Assembly: GCA_964599835.1 (NCBI GenBank)
Contig: CAZRHF010000006.1
Span: 1 to 42,746 of the forward strand
Length of the DNA: 42,746 nucleotides
Source of the DNA: SFWF01 sp964599835
Lineage (GTDB): Bacteria; Bacillota; Clostridia; Oscillospirales; Acutalibacteraceae
Direction of reading: 5' to 3'
The notes under the pieces were generated by a model that saw only the letters and a program-made list of their open reading frames with translations, searched no databases and was not told where the DNA came from. Positions 39,908 through 42,746 of this stretch are shown here, in pieces (positions within the stretch are counted from its first letter, which is position 1; every line of letters begins with the position of its first letter). A program made the position numbers and the translations under genes.

Positions 39908-41281
39908 ATGGTAAACAGCGAAAAAAGCATGGACACTATCGTAGCTCTTGCCAAAGCCCGCGGCTTTGTATATGCGGGAAGCGAGATCTACGGCGGCCTT
40001 TCCAACTCCTGGGACTACGGCCCTCTTGGTGTCGAATTTAAAAACAACGTTAAAAAAGCCTGGTGGAAAAAGTTCGTACAGGAAAACAGGTACAACGTCG
40101 GACTCGATTCTGCCATTATTATGAATCCCGAAACCTGGGTCACCTCAGGTCACGTAGGCGGCTTCTCCGACCCTCTTATGGACTGTAAATCCTGCCGTGC
40201 CCGTCACCGTGCAGATAAGCTTATTGAAGATAAGGGCGGTCACGCTGAGGGTATGACCTTCGAGCAGATGAGCGAATATATTAAGGAAAACGGAATCGAA
40301 TGTCCCGAATGCGGAAGCAAGGACTTCACCGACATCCGTAAGTTCAACCTTATGTTCAAGACCTTTATCGGTGTTACCGAGGACGCTAAAAACGAGGTCT
40401 ATCTCCGTCCCGAGACCGCTCAGGGTATCTTCGTAAACTACGCTAACATTCAGCGTTCGACCCGTAAAAAGCTTCCCTTCGGCGTTTGCCAGATAGGTAA
40501 GTCCTTCCGTAACGAGATCACCCCCGGCAACTTCATCTTCCGTACCCGCGAGTTCGAGCAGATGGAGTGCGAGTTCTTCTGCAAGCCCGATACCGACCTC
40601 GATTGGTTCTACTACTGGAAGGATTTCTGCAAAAACTGGCTTCTCGATTTAGGTTTAAAGGAAGAAAATCTCCGTCTCCGCGACCACGAGAAGGAAGAGC
40701 TTTCCTTCTACTCCAAGGCCACTACCGATATCGAATTCCTCTTCCCCTTCGGATGGGGCGAGCTTTGGGGAATTGCCGACCGCACCAACTACGACCTCGG
40801 CCGTCATCAGGAGGCCAGCGGTAAATCTCTTGAGTATTTCGATCAGGATACGAACGAGCATTACGTACCCTATGTTGTTGAGCCCTCCCTCGGTGCCGAC
40901 CGCGTAGCCCTTGCTTTCCTTTGCGATGCCTACGACGAAGAGACCGACGATAAGGGTGAGACCCGCGTGGTTCTCCGTCTCCATCCTGCCCTCGCACCCT
41001 TCAAGTGTGCCGTTCTGCCCCTCTCCAAGAAGCTTGCAGAGCAGGCAGGTGAGGTCTTCGACCAGCTCGCTAAAGACTTTATGGTAGATTACGACGACTC
41101 AGGCTCCATCGGTAAGCGTTACCGCCGTGAGGACGAGATCGGAACCCCCTTCTGCATCACCTACGATTTTGATTCCTTAGAGGACGGCGCCGTTACCGTC
41201 CGCGACCGTGACACTATGGAGCAGACCCGTGTTAAGATCTCCGAGCTTAACGCTTACATCGCTGAAAAAATTAAATTTTAA
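39908..41281 (+). CDS. glyS: Glycyl-tRNA synthetase, single-chain (alpha2) type
   Basis: The 457-residue class II synthetase charges tRNA-Gly. It has GLSNSWDYGPLG near the start, a zinc-type insertion with CKSC and CPEC, motif 2 FRNEITPGNFIFRTREFEQ, motif 3 GADRVALAFL and a C-terminal anticodon-binding domain (KRYRREDEIGTPFCITYD). This is the archaeal/eukaryotic-like dimeric form found in many Firmicutes, not the alpha2beta2 GlyQ-GlyS form. The ATG at 39908 has TTGGAGG seven bases upstream; the longer frame begins in the promoter region. Confidence 0.96.
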   Translation: MVNSEKSMDTIVALAKARGFVYAGSEIYGGLSNSWDYGPLGVEFKNNVKKAWWKKFVQENRYNVGLDSAIIMNPETWVTSGHVGGFSDPLMDCKSCRARHRADKLIEDKGGHAEGMTFEQMSEYIKENGIECPECGSKDFTDIRKFNLMFKTFIGVTEDAKNEVYLRPETAQGIFVNYANIQRSTRKKLPFGVCQIGKSFRNEITPGNFIFRTREFEQMECEFFCKPDTDLDWFYYWKDFCKNWLLDLGLKEENLRLRDHEKEELSFYSKATTDIEFLFPFGWGELWGIADRTNYDLGRHQEASGKSLEYFDQDTNEHYVPYVVEPSLGADRVALAFLCDAYDEETDDKGETRVVLRLHPALAPFKCAVLPLSKKLAEQAGEVFDQLAKDFMVDYDDSGSIGKRYRREDEIGTPFCITYDFDSLEDGAVTVRDRDTMEQTRVKISELNAYIAEKIKF

Positions 41282-41299
41282 ATAAAGGGAGATGCAGTT

Positions 41300-42355
41300 A
41301 TGATCGAAAAGTTTATAAAAGACGAGTACATAATGCACCGTTATGAGAACAACCCCCTCATCACCAAGGAGATGTTCCCCAAAGAGGTAAAGTCTGTTTT
41401 CAACTGCGGACAGGCAATGTATCAGGGCAAATACGTTCTTCTTATCGCCTGCATTTATGAAGAAGACGGTAAGGAAAAGACCGGAATTCACGCCGCTTTC
41501 AGTGAAGACGGAATCAACTTCGACATCAATAAAGAGCCCCTCTGCAAATACACCGACTGGGCTCCCGAGGTTCCCGGAAACTATGACTGCTGGGTAATCG
41601 ACCCCCGTGTGACCCAGATCGGAGACGAATACTATATTGTCCGTCCCGCTCAGGTAAGATACCCCTTAGGCCGCGATATCGGACCTGCCGCAATACTCGA
41701 GAAGACCACCGACTTCAAAACGGTTGAATTCGTTGAGTGTATCGGTCTTCCCATCAACCGTGTGCCCTGTCTCTTCCCCGAGAAGGTAAACGGAGAGTAC
41801 GTCCGTCTCGACAGACCCTACGGCATCCCCCGTCTTACCAATATGCCCGAGGCATTTCAGTATGATGCACTTACCTACGGTATGTGGATATCCTACTCTC
41901 CCGATATGATCTATTGGGGCCGCCACCGTCCCTTCTTCGTTCCTTGTCAGGACTTTGCAAACTACAAGATAGGTCCCACTCCTCCGATCAAGACCAAGGA
42001 CGGCTGGCTTGAGATCTATCACGCGGTTTACTGCGAAAACGGTGAGTACGTATACTCCCTCAGCGCAATGCTTATGGATCTTAACGATCCTGCAAAGATA
42101 CTCTACGTTCTCGACCGTCCTATCCTTGCCCCCAACACCGACTACGAGCTTTACGGCAGAAGCGGCAACACCTGCTTTGCCTGCGGAGCTTTAGCCAACG
42201 AGGAAAAGGACGAGATCCGTATCTACTACGGTGCCGCTGACGAGAGGATCGCCCTTGCAACAGGCTCTCTTTCCGAGCTGTTAAACGAGCTTAAAAAGCA
42301 CCCCCTCTCGGATATCGAGTGCTACAAAAATCTTGAAAAGTATAAAAACATTTAA
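41300..42355 (+). CDS. GH130-family beta-mannoside phosphorylase-like enzyme
   Basis: The 351-residue five-bladed beta-propeller has the GH130 landmarks: an N-terminal NPLI, FNCGQA, SEDGINF, the catalytic Asp in VIDPRV (D101), LFPEKVNGEYVRLDRP, SPDMIYWG, IGPTPPIKTKDGWLEIYH and IYYGAADERIALA. Family members phosphorolyse beta-mannosides such as mannosyl-GlcNAc or mannobiose; which one cannot be told here. No signal peptide. It follows glyS by 18 bases with GGGAG upstream and may be co-transcribed with it. Together with the GH92-like gene it points to intracellular use of mannosides. Confidence 0.9.
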   Translation: MIEKFIKDEYIMHRYENNPLITKEMFPKEVKSVFNCGQAMYQGKYVLLIACIYEEDGKEKTGIHAAFSEDGINFDINKEPLCKYTDWAPEVPGNYDCWVIDPRVTQIGDEYYIVRPAQVRYPLGRDIGPAAILEKTTDFKTVEFVECIGLPINRVPCLFPEKVNGEYVRLDRPYGIPRLTNMPEAFQYDALTYGMWISYSPDMIYWGRHRPFFVPCQDFANYKIGPTPPIKTKDGWLEIYHAVYCENGEYVYSLSAMLMDLNDPAKILYVLDRPILAPNTDYELYGRSGNTCFACGALANEEKDEIRIYYGAADERIALATGSLSELLNELKKHPLSDIECYKNLEKYKNI

Positions 42356-42357
42356 TA

Positions 42358-42386
42358 TTGAATTTTCTGAGAATTCGATATATAAT
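42358..42386 (+). promoter_or_regulatory. Promoter of the fructose-bisphosphate aldolase gene
   Basis: TTGAAT (42358-42363), 17-base spacer, TATAAT (42381-42386), immediately after the GH130 stop codon. Confidence 0.65.
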
Positions 42387-42421
42387 ATTTAGGTTAAAAA
42401 TAATTTTTGGAGGAATTTGAA

Positions 42422-42746
42422 ATGTTAGTTTCCGCAAAAGAAATGCTTACCAAAGCAAAGGCCGGCAAATATGCCGTTGGCCAGTTCAACATCAACAACC
42501 TTGAGTGGACCAAGGCTATCCTTCTCACCGCTCAGGAGTGCAACTCTCCCGTGATCCTCGGCGTTTCCGAGGGCGCAGGAAAGTATATGTGCGGCTACAA
42601 GACCGTTGTTGGTATGGTTAAGGGAATGATCGAAGAACTCGGCATCACCGTTCCCGTTGCTCTTCACCTCGACCACGGCTCCTACGAGGGCGCCAAGAAG
42701 TGCATCGAAGCAGGCTTCTCTTCGGTAATGTTCGACGGCTCTCACT
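42422..42746 (+). CDS. fba: Class II fructose-bisphosphate aldolase, N-terminal 108 codons (cut by window end)
   Basis: Translation from ATG 42422 begins with LVSAKEMLTKAKAGKYAVGQFNI and continues through VALHLDHGS, where D84 and H85 (zinc ligand) belong to the class II aldolase signature, ending at VMFDGSH. This glycolytic enzyme cleaves fructose-1,6-bisphosphate with zinc. TGGAGG lies eight bases upstream. Codon use is strongly biased, as for a highly expressed gene. The remainder lies outside the window. Confidence 0.93.
   Translation, partial: MLVSAKEMLTKAKAGKYAVGQFNINNLEWTKAILLTAQECNSPVILGVSEGAGKYMCGYKTVVGMVKGMIEELGITVPVALHLDHGSYEGAKKCIEAGFSSVMFDGSH

Noticed and set aside
1..42746. CRISPR arrays, insertion sequences, prophage or integron features
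   Set aside because: No regularly spaced direct repeats, transposase or integrase motifs, or phage structural genes were seen on either strand.

Overview
The window looks like a chromosomal segment of an anaerobic Firmicute of the Clostridia, most probably a gut-associated Oscillospirales-type bacterium. The grounds are strong AGGAGG-type ribosome binding sites, canonical sigma-A promoters (TTGNNN-N17-TATAAT) before most transcription units, single-chain GlyRS, a minimal two-gene SufC-SufB system, SipW-dependent-type surface proteins, ECF thiamine uptake and many cytoplasmic carbohydrate enzymes. I see no prophage, insertion sequence or CRISPR array. Species cannot be named from this window.

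Layout. (1) 1-2566: the 5' end of a tRNA-Leu (minus strand, cut by the window edge), a TtcA-like PP-loop protein and the YifB/ComM ATPase. (2) 2645-6762: an exopolysaccharide control module (Wzz-type chain-length protein, tyrosine kinase, PHP tyrosine phosphatase, CapD/FlaA1-type dehydratase) with no glycosyltransferase, flippase or polymerase. (3) 6765-8209: thiamine pyrophosphokinase, then a TPP riboswitch with an attenuator hairpin ahead of thiT. (4) 8324-9715 and 28024-30612: two large SipW-type secreted proteins with nearly identical signal regions but different beta-helix-like passengers. (5) 9787-14379: an esterase, a GH-A-like glycosidase and two AraC regulators. (6) 14527-21711: a six-gene operon of Old Yellow Enzyme, SDR, fumarate-reductase-like flavoprotein, uncharacterised alpha/alpha-toroid-like protein, xylose-isomerase-like TIM barrel and D-2-hydroxyacid dehydrogenase, divergent from an AraC regulator. 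(7) 21843-26003: a KDPG aldolase-VOC fusion, a GH92-like mannosidase and another TIM-barrel isomerase. (8) 26129-27756: sufC-sufB. (9) 30923-39198: GH28-like protein, an isomerase/metallo-lactonase fusion, a third AraC regulator, a DMT transporter broken by an in-frame stop, a GH141-like beta-helix enzyme and two SGNH hydrolases. (10) 39211-42746: two small unknown proteins, glyS, a GH130 enzyme and the start of class II fructose-bisphosphate aldolase.

How the parts fit. None of the glycosidases or esterases shows a signal peptide, so they probably act in the cytoplasm on imported oligosaccharides, yet no sugar ABC or PTS importer is present here. Three AraC regulators each sit beside a divergent or adjacent catabolic unit. 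The most promising candidates for undescribed biology are the OYE-SDR-flavoprotein operon, whose first three families parallel the three reductive steps of equol formation from daidzein; the 526-residue fusion of a UlaE-like isomerase domain with a UlaG-like metallo-beta-lactamase-fold domain, both with intact metal ligands; and the long structured, poly-G-containing leader ahead of the second SipW-type surface protein.
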